Assembly (NCBI RefSeq): GCF_001639145.1 | Contig: NZ_LROY01000002.1 | Location: 1,892,501 to 1,956,500 of the forward strand | Length of the DNA: 64,000 nt | Direction: 5' to 3' | DNA from: Microbulbifer sp. Q7 | GTDB lineage: Bacteria > Pseudomonadota > Gammaproteobacteria > Pseudomonadales > Cellvibrionaceae | Part shown: piece by piece, positions 43,825 to 53,305 of the stretch | How the letters are laid out: each line of letters begins with the position of its first letter | Numbering within the stretch: position 1 is the first letter of the stretch | Notes under the pieces: generated by a model | Seen by the model: the letters and a program-made list of their open reading frames with translations, nothing else | Database searches by the model: none | Told to the model about the DNA's origin: nothing | Position numbers and translations under genes: made by a program

Positions 43825-46800
43825 ATGATCAGCAACAAGCTCAGGCTCGGTCTGGTGGCCGCTGCCATGCTCTCCGCAGGACACAGCTATGCCGCCGTCG
43901 ACTGCACCCCCCTCCCGGTCTGGGAAGCGGGCCCCGCCTATTCCGGCGGGGACCAGGTCCAGTACAACGACAACGCCTACGAGGCCAAGTGGTGGACCCA
44001 AAACCAGAACCCCGAACAATACTCCGGCCAGTATCAGGAGTGGAAACCGCTCGGCGCCTGTGGCGACGACGTGAATCCGCCGCTGACGCCGCCTCAGGGC
44101 TCGATTAGCGCACCGACCGCCGGGGCCACTTTCAGCGAAAATGACAGCGTTGTCTTCAGCGTTTCCGCCACCGATTCCGATGGCCAGGTGACTTCCGTCG
44201 AATTTTTCGTCGACGGCGCGCTTGTCGCCACCGACTCGACGGCACCCTGGGAGGCCACCTGGAGCGCAGTGCCCGGCCAACCCAGCCTCACCGCGCGTAT
44301 CACCGATAACGACAGCCTCAGTACTACCACCGCGCCGGTCTCGTTCACTGTCGAAGAGGACGTGGTGATTGGCCCAGTGGCGCCAGAGGTAAGCCTGACC
44401 GCGCCCGCCAATGGCTCCAGCCACACCACCGGCGACATCCTGGCCCTTACCGCCAGCGCCTCTGACAGCGACGGCACCATCAGCCAGGTCGCCTTCTATG
44501 TGGACGGCGACCTGATCAGTACCGACACCAGCGCGCCCTATAGCGCCAACTGGACTGCCACTTTGGGCAGCCACACCCTCTCCGCCGTGGCCACCGACAA
44601 CGATGGCCTGGAAGCCAGCGCGGAAGCAGCGATTTCCGTTCAGGATGAACAGATTGCTACCGGCGATCATCCCTGTCGCCCGGACGGCCTGTACACCACC
44701 CCCGGCACCGCGCCCAACTATTGCGACATCTACGATGCCGAGGGCCGCGAAGACATGGGGGCGGATCATCCCCGCCGTATCATCGGTTACTTCACCAGCT
44801 GGCGTAACGGCGCCAACGGCCAGCCCAGCTACCTGGTGAAAGACATCCCCTGGGGCAAAATCACCCACATCAACTACGCCTTCGCCCATGTAGCCAGCGA
44901 TTATTCGGTATCCGTGGGCAACACCAACGATCCCGGCAACCCGGCCACCGGCATGGAATGGCCCGGCATCGCCGGCGCGGAAACCGACCCGGACTACCCC
45001 TACAAGGGCCACTTCAACCAGCTGTCCAAGTACAAGGAGCAGCACCCGGAAGTGAAAACCCTGGTCTCCGTGGGCGGCTGGGCCGAAACCGGTGGCCACT
45101 TCAATGAGAACGGCGATCGCGTGAACGATGGTGGCTTCTACACCATGACCACCAATGCCGATGGCAGCATCAACCACCAGGGCATTGAGGCCTTCGCCAA
45201 TTCCTCTGTGGATTTCATTCGCCAGTACGGCTTCGACGGTGTGGATATCGATTACGAATACCCCACAAGCATGAACGACGCGGGCAATCCGATGGACTTC
45301 GGTATCGCCAACCCACTGCGCGGCTCGCTGATGGAATCCTACGTTGAGCTGATGCGGGTACTGCGCGAGAAGCTGGACCAGGCGGGCCAGGAGGACGGCA
45401 CCCACTACATGCTGACCATCGCCTCCCCCTCTTCCGGCTACCTGCTGCGCGGTATGGAAACCATGCAGATCACCCAGTACCTGGATTACGTCAACATCAT
45501 GACCTACGACCTGCACGGCGCGTGGAATGAATATGTTGGCCACAACTCGGCGCTGTTCGACAACGGCAACGATCCGGAGCTGGCGGCTGCGAGCGTCTAC
45601 AGCACCTCCCAGTACGGTGGCATCGGCTACCTGAATATCGACTGGGCGGTGAAGTACTTCCGCGGCTCCATGCCCGCAGGCCGTATCAACGTGGGCATCC
45701 CCTACTACACCCGCGGTTGGCAGGGCGTATCCGGCGGTGACAACGGTCTCGGCGGCTCCGCAGCGCTGCCTTCCCAGTCCGAATGTCCGGAAGGTACCGG
45801 CGGTGCAGCGGACTGCGGACACGGCGCCATTGGCATCGACAACATGTGGCACGACCTGGACGAGAACGGCAACGAAATGGGCGCCGGCTCCAACCCCATG
45901 TGGCATGCCAAGAACCTGGAAAATGGCATTCTCGGCAGCTACATCACCGAGTACGGCCTGGACCCGGCCAACGACCCGGACGACGCACTGGTAGGCACCT
46001 ATGTGCGTAACTACGACAGCGTTTCCGAAGCGCCCTGGCTGTGGAACGCACAGAAGAGCGTATTCATCTCCACCGAAGATGAAGAGTCCATGGACGCCAA
46101 GGTGCAGTACGTGATCGACCAGGGTGTCGGCGGCATCATGTTCTGGGAGCTGGCCGGCGACTACGACTGGGATGCGGCCAAGGGCGAGTACTACATGGGC
46201 GACACCCTCACCACCCTGGCTTACGACAAGTTCGCCAACGCCAGCGACTATCGCCACCTGCGCACCGACCGCGTAGTGCCTAGTGAGGCACTGGATATCA
46301 GCATCGAAGTCACCGAGTTCAAACTGGGCGACCAGAACTACCCGCTGAATCCGAAGCTGTACCTCACCAACAACACCGGTGGTGTATTGCCCGGCGGCAC
46401 CGTGTTCGAGTTCGACATGCCGACCTCCACGTCCAACATCATCACCGACCAGAGCGGTGCCAGTTTGGAAGTGATTGAAGACGGCGCCAATGCCGGCGGC
46501 GGCAACGTGGGCGGCCTGGAAAACGAATTCCACCGCGTACGCTTCAGCCTCCCGGCCTGGCAGGATTTGGCAGACGGTGAAAGCTGGGATATGACCCTGA
46601 ACTACTACCTGCCGGTATCCGGCCCGCAGGCCTACACCGCGACCGTCAACGGCACCACCTATGCACTGGCGTTCGAATATCCGGACCTTCCGGTAGTCCA
46701 ACTCAGTAGCGGCGGCGGTAGCTCTTCTGGTGGCAGTTCTTCTGGTGGCAGCTCGTCAGGCGGCGGTAGCGAGACCTGTGCCGACCTGAGCATCAGTACT

Positions 46801-46956
46801 TCTGGCCTCGTGACCTATCCAGAATGGCCGCGCAGCAACCATGCCGCAGGCGGTGACCGAATCATCCACGATGGCAGTGTCTTCGAAGCCAAATGGTGGA
46901 CCCAATCGGTACCCGGCACTGCGGACGGCAGCTGGCAATTCCTCTGCTCGATTTGA
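43825..46956 (+). CDS. Secreted multidomain GH18 chitinase with two chitin-binding modules
   Basis: The 1043-residue enzyme has a Sec signal peptide (cleavage near SYA, residue 23). A CBM5/12-like module (about 26-75, YSGGDQVQYNDNAYEAKWW) and two Ig-like repeats (about 92-175 and 185-272, each ending in SFTVEE or AISVQD) follow. The GH18 barrel (about 315-815) has its catalytic DGVDIDYE at residues 471-478 (acid Glu478). Then come a ChiC-type beta domain (about 822-955), a Ser/Gly linker (about 960-982) and a second CBM5/12-like module (GDRIIHDGSVFEAKWWTQ) at the end. It should degrade insoluble chitin outside the cell. A NagX-like membrane protein gene follows, fitting GlcNAc use. Confidence 0.95.
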   Translation: MISNKLRLGLVAAAMLSAGHSYAAVDCTPLPVWEAGPAYSGGDQVQYNDNAYEAKWWTQNQNPEQYSGQYQEWKPLGACGDDVNPPLTPPQGSISAPTAGATFSENDSVVFSVSATDSDGQVTSVEFFVDGALVATDSTAPWEATWSAVPGQPSLTARITDNDSLSTTTAPVSFTVEEDVVIGPVAPEVSLTAPANGSSHTTGDILALTASASDSDGTISQVAFYVDGDLISTDTSAPYSANWTATLGSHTLSAVATDNDGLEASAEAAISVQDEQIATGDHPCRPDGLYTTPGTAPNYCDIYDAEGREDMGADHPRRIIGYFTSWRNGANGQPSYLVKDIPWGKITHINYAFAHVASDYSVSVGNTNDPGNPATGMEWPGIAGAETDPDYPYKGHFNQLSKYKEQHPEVKTLVSVGGWAETGGHFNENGDRVNDGGFYTMTTNADGSINHQGIEAFANSSVDFIRQYGFDGVDIDYEYPTSMNDAGNPMDFGIANPLRGSLMESYVELMRVLREKLDQAGQEDGTHYMLTIASPSSGYLLRGMETMQITQYLDYVNIMTYDLHGAWNEYVGHNSALFDNGNDPELAAASVYSTSQYGGIGYLNIDWAVKYFRGSMPAGRINVGIPYYTRGWQGVSGGDNGLGGSAALPSQSECPEGTGGAADCGHGAIGIDNMWHDLDENGNEMGAGSNPMWHAKNLENGILGSYITEYGLDPANDPDDALVGTYVRNYDSVSEAPWLWNAQKSVFISTEDEESMDAKVQYVIDQGVGGIMFWELAGDYDWDAAKGEYYMGDTLTTLAYDKFANASDYRHLRTDRVVPSEALDISIEVTEFKLGDQNYPLNPKLYLTNNTGGVLPGGTVFEFDMPTSTSNIITDQSGASLEVIEDGANAGGGNVGGLENEFHRVRFSLPAWQDLADGESWDMTLNYYLPVSGPQAYTATVNGTTYALAFEYPDLPVVQLSSGGGSSSGGSSSGGSSSGGGSETCADLSISTSGLVTYPEWPRSNHAAGGDRIIHDGSVFEAKWWTQSVPGTADGSWQFLCSI

Positions 46957-47096
46957 TCAAGCATTAAATGGATTTACCCGGCCGGCGACGCAGCGCCGGC
47001 CAACTCTCACAGGATGGACTGTTTGAAAAGTGTTTTAAAAGATCTCTCTGCGTTGTGACCGATAGGAACTCCTGTACAGGATTTGCTCCTATGTTC

Positions 47097-47122
47097 GCCC
47101 CGGCTCCGGCCGGGGCTTTTTT
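47097..47122 (+). terminator. Rho-independent terminator downstream of the chitinase
   Basis: GCCCCGG-CTCCGG-CCGGGGC followed by six T, about 140 bases beyond the chitinase stop and before the NagX-like gene. Confidence 0.85.
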
Positions 47123-47220
47123 CGTTTCTGGCTGCCGTGATTTCATCGTTGCCGATGGCCTATCATGGCCCTTACAGAAAGCTGGGCTTACTCCCTCTAA
47201 ATTGATTAGCAGTAACAATC

Positions 47221-48318
47221 ATGACCAATAAAAAACAACGACTAGCCTCGGTAGATGCCCTGCGGGGCTTCGACATGTTCTGGATCATCGGGGGCGAGGC
47301 CCTGTTCCTGCCGCTGTTTGCGCTTACCGGGTGGACGATATTCCAATTCGGTCATGGACAGATGCAGCACACCCCATGGCATGGGTTCAGCTACTACGAC
47401 CTGATCTTCCCGCTGTTTATTTTTCTCTCCGGCGTCACCCTCGGGCTTGCCAGCAAGTCTTTGCGGGGACTGCCCATGAGCCAGCGGACACCGGTGTATC
47501 GCAAGGCAGTAAAACGGCTTTTACTGCTGATTCTGCTGGGGGTTCTTTACAACCACGGTTGGGGAACGGGCATTCCGGCGGATCTCAGTGAAATCCGCTA
47601 CGCCAGTGTTCTGGCCCGCATCGGATTCGCCTGGTTCTTTGCAGCCATGATTGTGTGGCACTTTGGCATTCGCACACAGTATGTGATCGCCGCGAGTATT
47701 CTTTTGGGTTACTGGCTGCTGCAGGCGGTTGCTGGCGACTACACACCGGAAGGCTCGGTAAACGCCTGGGTGGATCAACACTTCCTGCCCGGCATCACTT
47801 ATCAAAACCGCCCCTACGACCCGGAAGGTGTTCTCTCCACCATTCCGGCGATTGCCAATGCACTGTTCGGTGTCTTCGCGGGCCGCTGGCTTAGCAAAAA
47901 TGCGGGTGATCACGGGGCCATTCTCCAGGGGCTGTTTATCGGAGCCGCGGCCTGTCTGCTCGTTGGATTTTTATGGCACTGGATTTACCCGGTGAACAAG
48001 GAACTGTGGACCAGTTCGTTTGTACTGATCACCTGCGGTTGCTGCCTGCTTCTGCTGGGTATTTTCTATCTGGTTGTGGATATATGGCACTGGAAAGCCT
48101 TCACCCACTTTTTCTCGGTAATTGGTTGCAATGCGATTCTGGTTTATCTCGGTACCAGTCTGGTGAACTGGACATATTCGAGTAAGAGTGTGTTTGGTGG
48201 TATTGCTTCAGCCTTGCCCGAAGCGGCAGGGATTTTGGTGATTGCCTGTGGTGTGATTTTACTGCAGTGGTTGGTACTGCGATTCTTGTTCAAGCGTGGG
48301 ATTTTTATTAGCCCCTGA
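47221..48318 (+). CDS. NagX-like multipass membrane protein (DUF5009/HGSNAT-type)
   Basis: The 365-residue protein begins RLASVDALRGFDMFWIIGGEALFL, the signature of the DUF5009/DUF1624 acyltransferase-like family that includes NagX. Ten or so membrane helices follow (for example YYDLIFPLFIFLSGVTLGL and FFSVIGCNAILVYLGTSLV). NagX is encoded in GlcNAc utilisation loci of several gammaproteobacteria, and eukaryotic relatives acetylate glucosamine across the lysosomal membrane. The chitinase upstream supports an amino-sugar role, though a terminator separates them. Exact activity is unknown. Confidence 0.8.
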   Translation: MTNKKQRLASVDALRGFDMFWIIGGEALFLPLFALTGWTIFQFGHGQMQHTPWHGFSYYDLIFPLFIFLSGVTLGLASKSLRGLPMSQRTPVYRKAVKRLLLLILLGVLYNHGWGTGIPADLSEIRYASVLARIGFAWFFAAMIVWHFGIRTQYVIAASILLGYWLLQAVAGDYTPEGSVNAWVDQHFLPGITYQNRPYDPEGVLSTIPAIANALFGVFAGRWLSKNAGDHGAILQGLFIGAAACLLVGFLWHWIYPVNKELWTSSFVLITCGCCLLLLGIFYLVVDIWHWKAFTHFFSVIGCNAILVYLGTSLVNWTYSSKSVFGGIASALPEAAGILVIACGVILLQWLVLRFLFKRGIFISP

Positions 48319-48350
48319 GTTTCGGGGTCCCACTTAGACAGCTCGGTGGC

Positions 48351-48461
48351 GACAAAGCACTGGGTGTGGGTTTTCAGGACCGCTGTGAACCCATCCCTGG
48401 GCGCTTCGGCGCAAACATCCTGTTTGCGACGATCCTGAAAACCCACACCCAGCACTTTGTC
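48351..48461. repeat. Palindromic element copy 1 (about 110 bp)
   Basis: Long terminal inverted arms (ACAAAGCACTGGGTGTGGG... / ...CCCACACCCAGCACTTTGT, about 28 bases with two mismatches) enclose a core containing AACCCATCCCTGGGCGC and GCAAACATCCTGTTTGC. The core aligns, inverted, with that of the neighbouring element. It lies in the convergent gap between the NagX-like gene and mutT. Confidence 0.85.
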
Positions 48462-48532
48462 TTAGATTTGAAATTCTCGCTTTTGAATAGGCTACATTGT
48501 TGAACGAACAATGCGCAGAGGCCGAAGCGAAA

Positions 48533-48642
48533 GTAAAGTAGCGGGGATTCGTTTTCGAAAGCGTCGGCGACAGGGACGTCGCCGACGCAGCGTACATGGA
48601 TGTATTCACAGCGGTTTCGAAAACGAATACCCGCTGCTTTAC
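48533..48642. repeat. Palindromic element copy 2 (about 110 bp)
   Basis: Inverted arms GTAAAGTAGCGGGGATTCG... / ...CGAATACCCGCTGCTTTAC bracket a core with ACAGGGACGTCGCCGACGC, ACATGGATGT and TTCACAGCGG. Copy 1 read on the other strand has the equivalent GAAAAC-N4-ACCC-N2-TGCTTT arm and TTCACAGCGG core end, so the two belong to one family inserted in opposite orientations. Confidence 0.85.
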
Positions 48643-48675
48643 TGCCCGCAACCCAACTAGTGGCACCTCGTACTT

Positions 48676-49095
48676 TTAAGAACCATGAAGGCCGCTCTTT
48701 TGTATCGCCTCGACAATTGGTTGATTAGCATCAGGAAAGTGGAAATCAGATAACTCCGAAACAGAAACCCAGGCCAGCTCCTGCCCCTCGACACCGCGCT
48801 CTTTTCCGCTGAACCGAGTAACGAACCAGGTGTCCAGGAAAACCTGCTTGTCCCCATAATCATGGCGAACTTCGATTAGCGGCTCCATGGCCTTCACTTC
48901 AATATCGAGCTCTTCTTTCAACTCGCGCGTCATCGCTCGCTGAATGGACTCACCGTCCTCGACCTTGCCGCCCGGAAACTCCCATCGGCCACCCATGTGC
49001 AAGTGATCAGGTCGCTTGGCCAACAGGATTCGGCCATCGGCGCCGAGAATGACACCGACCGCAACGTGAATATGTTTGATTGCCGACTCACTCAT
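48676..49095 (-). CDS. mutT: 8-oxo-dGTP diphosphatase MutT
   Basis: The 139-residue Nudix hydrolase removes 8-oxo-dGTP from the nucleotide pool. The Nudix box is GGKVEDGESIQRAMTRELKEELDI in the expected position, preceded by LAKRPDHLHMGGRWEFP, the MutT-specific substrate region. The ATG overlaps the argJ stop (TGATG), so it is translated with argJ. Order secA-argJ-mutT is that of Pseudomonas. Confidence 0.94.
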   Translation of the reverse strand: MSESAIKHIHVAVGVILGADGRILLAKRPDHLHMGGRWEFPGGKVEDGESIQRAMTRELKEELDIEVKAMEPLIEVRHDYGDKQVFLDTWFVTRFSGKERGVEGQELAWVSVSELSDFHFPDANQPIVEAIQKSGLHGS

Positions 49096-50291
49096 CAGGT
49101 GCGATATTCCGCATTGATGGTCACATACTCGTGGGAGAAATCGCAGGTCCAGATGTGTTCGCTAGCGTCACCCCGTTGCAAGTCGACCGTAATAGTGAAC
49201 TCCGGCTGCTCAAAAATTTTCTGCCCCGCTTCCTCGGTGTAGCTGTCCGCGCGGCCACCCGCCTCAACAATCTGCACATCGTCGAGAAACACATCGATCT
49301 TGCTGGTATCCAGATTCTCAGCACCGGCGTTGCCGATGGCCATTACCAGTCGGCCCCAGTTCGGGTCGGAGGCGTACATCGCGGTTTTCACCAGCGGCGA
49401 CTCGCCAATCTCAAACGCCATGCGCAACGCTTCTTCCGAACTCGCCGCATTGTTGACCTGAACCGTCACGAATTTGGTCGCGCCCTCACCATCTTTGACG
49501 ATGGCCTGTGCCAGCTCGATATGCACATCGACGATGGCCGCTTTCAACTGCGCATAGGCCTCGCTGTCACGTTTGACTTCGGCTCCGGTGACGCCACTGG
49601 CAATCAGCACGCAAGCGTCATTGGTGGACGTATCCCCATCGACACTGATCCGGTTGAACGATGCCCCAACGGCCTCTTTTACCAGCGCATCCAGCAACGG
49701 CTGCGCAATACGTGCATCGGTGGCCACGTAGGCGAGCATAGTCGCCATGTTTGGCTGAATCATGCCTGCACCCTTGGCGATACCGGCGATGGTGATGGTT
49801 TCTCCGGCGACCTCCACCCTGCGACTGGCCGTCTTGGGGCGGGTATCTGTGGTCATAATGGCCTTGGCAGCGCTATCCCAGGCATCCGCCTTGAGGTTAT
49901 CCACAGCAGTCGGCAATGCGTCGAGAATCTTTTGTACCGGCAAGTGCTCGCCGATCACTCCGGTACTAAATGGCAGTACCTGCTCCGCCTTGATACCCAG
50001 TACCTCAGCGACCCCCTCACAGCTCTGCTCGGCGGTTTTCAAGCCACGTTCACCGGTAGCGGCGTTGGCATTGCCCGCATTGATCAACAGGGCGCGGATA
50101 TCCCCCAGGCGAATATGCTCTTTGGCAACCAGTACCGGCGCCGCACAAAAGGCGTTCTGGGTGAATGTCGCCGAGACGCTGGCGCCTTCGGCAATTTCGA
50201 TCAATAGCAGATCGTCGCGCTGCCAGTTTTTAATTTTGGCAGGTACGGCAGAGAGACGGATACCGGGAATCGGGGGAAGTGGCGGCGCCAT
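49095..50291 (-). CDS. argJ: Bifunctional ornithine acetyltransferase / N-acetylglutamate synthase
   Basis: ArgJ recycles the acetyl group between ornithine and glutamate in arginine synthesis. The 398-residue precursor self-cleaves before the Thr of ATMLAYVATDA to give two subunits; that motif is intact (GMIQPNMATML). SVDGDTSTNDACVL and AMYASDPNWGRLVMAIGNAG are further family blocks. I use ATG 50291 (MAPPLPPIPGIRL), with AAGGA nine bases upstream, over the frame start at 50330. A TATAAT at about 50328-50333 on the minus strand, after the secA terminator, may be its -10. Confidence 0.95.
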   Translation of the reverse strand: MAPPLPPIPGIRLSAVPAKIKNWQRDDLLLIEIAEGASVSATFTQNAFCAAPVLVAKEHIRLGDIRALLINAGNANAATGERGLKTAEQSCEGVAEVLGIKAEQVLPFSTGVIGEHLPVQKILDALPTAVDNLKADAWDSAAKAIMTTDTRPKTASRRVEVAGETITIAGIAKGAGMIQPNMATMLAYVATDARIAQPLLDALVKEAVGASFNRISVDGDTSTNDACVLIASGVTGAEVKRDSEAYAQLKAAIVDVHIELAQAIVKDGEGATKFVTVQVNNAASSEEALRMAFEIGESPLVKTAMYASDPNWGRLVMAIGNAGAENLDTSKIDVFLDDVQIVEAGGRADSYTEEAGQKIFEQPEFTITVDLQRGDASEHIWTCDFSHEYVTINAEYRT

Positions 50292-50337
50292 GCAATTACG
50301 TCCTTGAGCAATGTCAGTATGAGCGCGCATTATAAAT

Positions 50338-50369
50338 AAAAAGGCCCGCTGGTAAGAGCGGGCCTTTTT
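50338..50369 (-). terminator. Rho-independent terminator after secA
   Basis: AGGCCCGCT-six-base loop-AGCGGGCCT with T-runs on both sides, about 17 bases after the secA stop on the minus strand. It separates secA from argJ. Confidence 0.92.
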
Positions 50370-50385
50370 GCGGATTACGCCGTGA

Positions 50386-53133
50386 TCAGCTTGGCGTCGA
50401 TGAGGTCAGCTTGCCGTGGCACTGCTTGTACTTCTTACCGGAACCACAGGGGCAGGGATCATTGCGTCCCACCCGTGGGCCGCGACGTGCCGGCTCCTGT
50501 GCCGCCGGCTCAGCAGCCGCTTCCACGTCAGGTATCGCAGAGGCCTGCGCATGCTGAAGCTCCAGCTGCTGGCGGCGCTGTGCCTCCAGACGGCGCTGCT
50601 CCATCTCCTCCATCTGCTCGCGGGTCATCGGCTCCACGTGGGCCAGTACCCGAATCACTTCGTGCTTGAGGTTATCCAGCAAACTCTGGAACAAGTGGAA
50701 GGATTCCCGCTTGAATTCCTGCTTGGGGTTTTTGTTCGCATAGGCGCGCAAACCAATACCCGCACGCAGGTGATCCATGCTGGACAGGTGCTCTTTCCAC
50801 AGCTGGTCGAGGACCTGCAGCATCACCTGACGCTCGATCGTCGGCATCAGGCTTTCATCGCCGGTGCTTTCGGCAATACGCGCGAGCTTGTCTTGATAGC
50901 CCTGCTGCGCAGCCTCGACGATTTTCTCGCGCAGGCTTTCTTCGTGCAGGGTACGGTCTTCGTCCAGCCACTGCTGTACAGGCAACTGCAAACCGAGCTC
51001 ACTCGCCAGCTGCTGCTCCAGGGCCGGGATATCCCACTGTTCTTCCACGCTTTGCGGCGGCACATGGCTCGAGATCAACTCGTTGACCACATCCTCGCGG
51101 ATCGCGTTGATGGTATCGGTAATGCTTTCGGCTTCCAGCAGCTCGTTGCGCTGGGAGTAGATCACCTGGCGCTGGTCATTGGCCACATCATCGTATTCCA
51201 GCAACTGTTTGCGGATATCGAAGTTGCGACCTTCCACACGGCGCTGGGCCTTCTCAATGGCATTGGAAACCATGCGGTGTTCAATCGCTTCACCGCGCTC
51301 CATACCCAGCATCTGCATAAAGTTCTTCACCCGGTCGGAGGCGAAGATGCGCATCAGGTTGTCTTCCAGTGACAGGTAGAAACGGGTCACGCCCGGGTCA
51401 CCCTGTCGGCCGGCACGACCGCGCAGCTGGTTGTCGATACGGCGGGACTCGTGGCGCTCGGTGCCGATGATATGCAGGCCACCGGCCTCAATCACCGTGG
51501 CATGGCGCTCTTTCCACTCCGCCTTGATCTTGTCGATCTCCTCCGCCGTCGCTTCACGGCCCTCGCGCTGCTGCAGCTCTTCGACTTCCGCTTCCCAGTT
51601 ACCACCCAGCACGATATCCGTACCGCGGCCCGCCATGTTGGTGGCGATGGTCACGGTGCCCGGGCGACCGGCCTGGGCAATAATCTGGGCTTCTTTTTCG
51701 TGGAACTTGGCGTTCAGCACCTGGTGCTGGATCTTGGCCTTCTGCAGCATGCGAGACATCTCTTCCGAGGTCTCGATGGAAGCCGTACCCACCAGAATCG
51801 GCGCCTTTTTATCCCGGCAGTATTTGATGTCCTCGATGATCGCTTCGAGCTTTTCTTCCTTGGTGAGGTACACCAGGTCGTTCAGGTCTTGCCGCTGCTT
51901 CTCTTTGTTGGTGGGAATGACCACCACATCCAGACCGTAGATCTGGCGGAATTCAAAGGCTTCGGTATCCGCGGTACCGGTCATACCGGCCAGCTTGGGA
52001 TAGAAACGGAACAGGTTCTGGAAGGTGGTAGAAGCCAGGGTCTGGCTCTCGCTCTGGATCTGTACGTTTTCTTTTGCTTCCAGCGCCTGGTGCAGACCTT
52101 CCGAGAGACGTCGGCCGGGCATGGTGCGTCCGGTGTGCTCGTCGATCAGCACCACCTGACCGTTCTGCACGATGTAATCCACATCTTTATTAAACAGTAC
52201 GTGGGCACGCAGTGCCGCATTGACATGGTGCAGCAGGCCCAGGTTGCCGGGCGCGTACAGGGATTCATCTTCCTTCAGCAGACCCCCGCGCGTTAGCAGG
52301 TCTTCAATCAGCTGGTGGCCGTCTTCGGTCATTTCCACCTGACGGGTCTTCTCGTCCACCGTGTAATGGCCTTCGCCGCCCTCTTCACCGCGTTCCAGCT
52401 GGGGAACCAGCTTGTTCATCGCCATGTAGAGCTGCGAGGAATCTTCCGCGGCACCGGAAATAATCAGCGGGGTACGCGCCTCGTCAATCAGGATCGAGTC
52501 CACCTCATCCACAATGGCGAAATTCTGCGGGCGCTGGGTGCGATCTTCCTTGCGCAGAACCATATTGTCGCGCAGATAGTCGAAGCCAAATTCGTTGTTG
52601 GTGCCGTAGGTGATGTCGGCCTGATAGGCGGCTTTCTTGTCTTCCGGGTGCTGCTGGGATACCACGATGCCCACGGTCAGCCCCAGGAATTCGTATACCG
52701 GGCGCATCCAATTGGCGTCTCGGCTGGCGAGATAGTCGTTCACGGTCACGATGTGCACGCCCTTGCCCTCGAGCGCGTTCAGGTACGCGGGCAAAGTGGC
52801 CACCAGGGTTTTACCCTCACCGGTGCGCATTTCCGCGATGTGCCCCTCGTGCAGGGTCATACCACCGATCATCTGTACATCAAAATGGCGCATGCCAAGG
52901 GTGCGGTCACTGGCCTCGCGCACCGCGGCGAAGGCTTCCGGCAGAATCTGGTCGAGGGTCTCACCGTCGGCCAGGCGCTGCTTGAATTCATCGGTTTTGG
53001 CTTTCAGCGCGGTGTCGTCCAGCGCCTTGTACTCATCTTCCAGCGCGTTGATCTTGGTGACCATCTTGCGCATACGCTTGAGTTCTCGGTCATTTTTTGA
53101 GCCAAAGACCGTTTTTATCAGTTTGCCAATCAT
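50386..53133 (-). CDS. secA: Preprotein translocase motor ATPase SecA
   Basis: The 915-residue motor drives proteins through Sec[23 protein letters not shown] is the Walker [21 protein letters not shown] the DEAD region, and [17 protein letters not shown] and [10 protein letters not shown] the second helicase half. The preprotein cross-linking domain and helical scaffold lie between and after these. The zinc-binding C-terminus [18 protein letters not shown] (CxCx8CH) binds SecB and lipids. No SecM-like arrest gene is seen upstream. Normal length. Confidence 0.97.
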   Translation of the reverse strand: MIGKLIKTVFGSKNDRELKRMRKMVTKINALEDEYKALDDTALKAKTDEFKQRLADGETLDQILPEAFAAVREASDRTLGMRHFDVQMIGGMTLHEGHIAEMRTGEGKTLVATLPAYLNALEGKGVHIVTVNDYLASRDANWMRPVYEFLGLTVGIVVSQQHPEDKKAAYQADITYGTNNEFGFDYLRDNMVLRKEDRTQRPQNFAIVDEVDSILIDEARTPLIISGAAEDSSQLYMAMNKLVPQLERGEEGGEGHYTVDEKTRQVEMTEDGHQLIEDLLTRGGLLKEDESLYAPGNLGLLHHVNAALRAHVLFNKDVDYIVQNGQVVLIDEHTGRTMPGRRLSEGLHQALEAKENVQIQSESQTLASTTFQNLFRFYPKLAGMTGTADTEAFEFRQIYGLDVVVIPTNKEKQRQDLNDLVYLTKEEKLEAIIEDIKYCRDKKAPILVGTASIETSEEMSRMLQKAKIQHQVLNAKFHEKEAQIIAQAGRPGTVTIATNMAGRGTDIVLGGNWEAEVEELQQREGREATAEEIDKIKAEWKERHATVIEAGGLHIIGTERHESRRIDNQLRGRAGRQGDPGVTRFYLSLEDNLMRIFASDRVKNFMQMLGMERGEAIEHRMVSNAIEKAQRRVEGRNFDIRKQLLEYDDVANDQRQVIYSQRNELLEAESITDTINAIREDVVNELISSHVPPQSVEEQWDIPALEQQLASELGLQLPVQQWLDEDRTLHEESLREKIVEAAQQGYQDKLARIAESTGDESLMPTIERQVMLQVLDQLWKEHLSSMDHLRAGIGLRAYANKNPKQEFKRESFHLFQSLLDNLKHEVIRVLAHVEPMTREQMEEMEQRRLEAQRRQQLELQHAQASAIPDVEAAAEPAAQEPARRGPRVGRNDPCPCGSGKKYKQCHGKLTSSTPS

Positions 53134-53225
53134 TATTCAGAAACCACATTAAAGCTGAGTGTGCCCGCGGGCCCGGGGCTGTGAGCCGCTGCGCGGAAAA
53201 GGTGCAAGTAAACAGGAAGGCGCCA

Positions 53226-53258
53226 GGCGCCGCAACCATGATTGAAGTTGCGGGCGCC
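53226..53258 (-). terminator. Hairpin after the M23 peptidase gene
   Basis: GGCGCC(C)GCAAC...GTTGCGGCGCC on the minus strand, in the 170-base gap before secA. The following bases are TGGCGCCTTCC rather than a pure T-run, so it is only a probable terminator. Confidence 0.5.
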
Positions 53259-53305
53259 ACTACAGGATTACAAGTGTCCTGCCGCGCAATGATAGAGGAT
53301 AGTTG

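Noticed and set aside
43777..46701. Very long (974-codon) open frame antisense to the chitinase
   Set aside because: The plus-strand frame has a signal peptide, catalytic DGVDIDYE and binding modules. The antisense frame is low-complexity Val/Gly/His-rich text that mirrors a GC-biased coding strand and has no recognisable domain.
53134..53305. SecM-like arrest peptide upstream of secA
   Set aside because: The gap is only 170 bases, holds a terminator-like hairpin, and shows no small exported peptide with an arrest motif.
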